In this document: positions 43,291-43,460 of the stretch, one piece after another
Position numbering within the stretch: position 1 is the first letter of the stretch
How the letters are laid out: each line of letters begins with the position of its first letter
Assembly (NCBI GenBank): GCA_037134755.1
Contig: JBAXLO010000008.1
Coordinates: 1 to 43,460 of the forward strand
Source: JBAXLO01 sp037134755
GTDB taxonomy: Bacteria > Bacteroidota > Bacteroidia > Bacteroidales > JACABE01
Direction of reading: 5' to 3'
Length of the DNA stretch: 43,460 nt
Program-made: the position numbers and the translations under genes
The notes under the pieces: generated by a model
The model's database searches: none
Told to the model about the DNA's origin: nothing
Seen by the model: only the letters and a program-made list of their open reading frames with translations

Positions 43291-43460
43291 TTAGCTCATC
43301 TTCTTCTTTTTCGCATCGGTCTTTTCCTTTATTTCTTTGTCCCAGTCTTCCTGTATCATTCCGGTTTTTCTAAAGCCTGCTACGTTCTTGGACATTTCGC
43401 TGTATACATGAGAAGTGCTGTCCCCATCCGAATAGTAGTTGGCGGTTCGCTCTTTTCTGA
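43291..43460 (-). CDS. 3' end of an unrecognised gene (partial)
   Basis: An open frame enters from the right edge and stops with TAA at 43291-43293 after about 56 residues. It reads as real protein: NYYSDGDSTSHVYSEMSKN, then VAGFRKTGMIQEDWDKEI, with a lysine-rich end. GC content here is higher than in the intergenic region to its left. I do not recognise the family from this tail. No hairpin terminator is visible after it. Confidence 0.55.
   Translation of the reverse strand, partial: RKERTANYYSDGDSTSHVYSEMSKNVAGFRKTGMIQEDWDKEIKEKTDAKKKKMS

Noticed and set aside
43131..43373. 80-codon plus-strand ORF rich in Phe, Leu and Ser
   Set aside because: No ribosome site, low-complexity antisense-like composition, and it covers both a minus-strand promoter and the end of the right-edge gene.
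1..43460. CRISPR arrays, tRNA/rRNA genes, transposases or integrases
   Set aside because: Looked for and not seen; the only clear long repeat pair is the one at 73-128 and 3601-3657.

Overview
The window looks like an accessory defence island in a low-GC Gram-positive bacterium, probably a clostridial-type anaerobe. The DNA is AT-rich, most genes have strong GGAGG-type ribosome sites, and gene spacing is Firmicute-like. No transposase, integrase, tRNA or CRISPR array was seen. The genus cannot be fixed from sequence alone.

Layout. (1) Positions 1-5800, all minus strand: the start of a probable DUF1016/YhcG-type nuclease gene running off the left edge; a DUF2779 double nuclease; a Schlafen AlbA_2 ATP-binding protein; then a small operon (two Cys/acidic orphan proteins, an HD hydrolase, a Gly-rich membrane protein, a 24-aa hydrophobic peptide, a macrodomain protein) closed by a hairpin terminator. 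A ~56 bp direct repeat (73-128 and 3601-3657) brackets the DUF2779/Schlafen pair. (2) 5900-10300: a WYL-type regulator divergent from a PPP-type phosphatase, several orphan genes, and a decayed gene for a small Ada-like metal-binding-domain protein (9990-10270) that is broken by stops and a frameshift. (3) 10332-42541: a 32 kb run of 19 genes on the minus strand, mostly overlapping or spaced by fewer than 35 bases. (4) 42611-43460: a Nudix hydrolase on the plus strand, a regulated-looking small ORF, and the 3' end of another gene.

The 32 kb run is the main result. In transcription order it encodes a PLD-nuclease/helicase, a BspA-like repeat protein, the phosphorothioate modification set DndC-DndD-DndE-DndA, a RelE-like/UvrD fusion, a NERD-nuclease/UvrD helicase with an AddB-like iron-sulfur partner, two small proteins, an Hsp70, and then four genes whose order and architecture match DpdE-DpdF-DpdG-DpdH, the effector block I associate with 7-deazaguanine (Dpd) islands. 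A small partner of DpdH, a SAM methyltransferase and an HNH endonuclease follow. I see no DndB, no DndFGH and no DpdA or queuosine-pathway genes.

My reading (inference) is a composite system: sulfur marking of the DNA backbone by DndACDE, with a Dpd-like helicase/ATPase apparatus, an AddAB-like processing complex and an HNH nuclease as the restriction arm, and an Hsp70 that may assemble or regulate it. The individual families are known. The combination in one operon is what may be undescribed.
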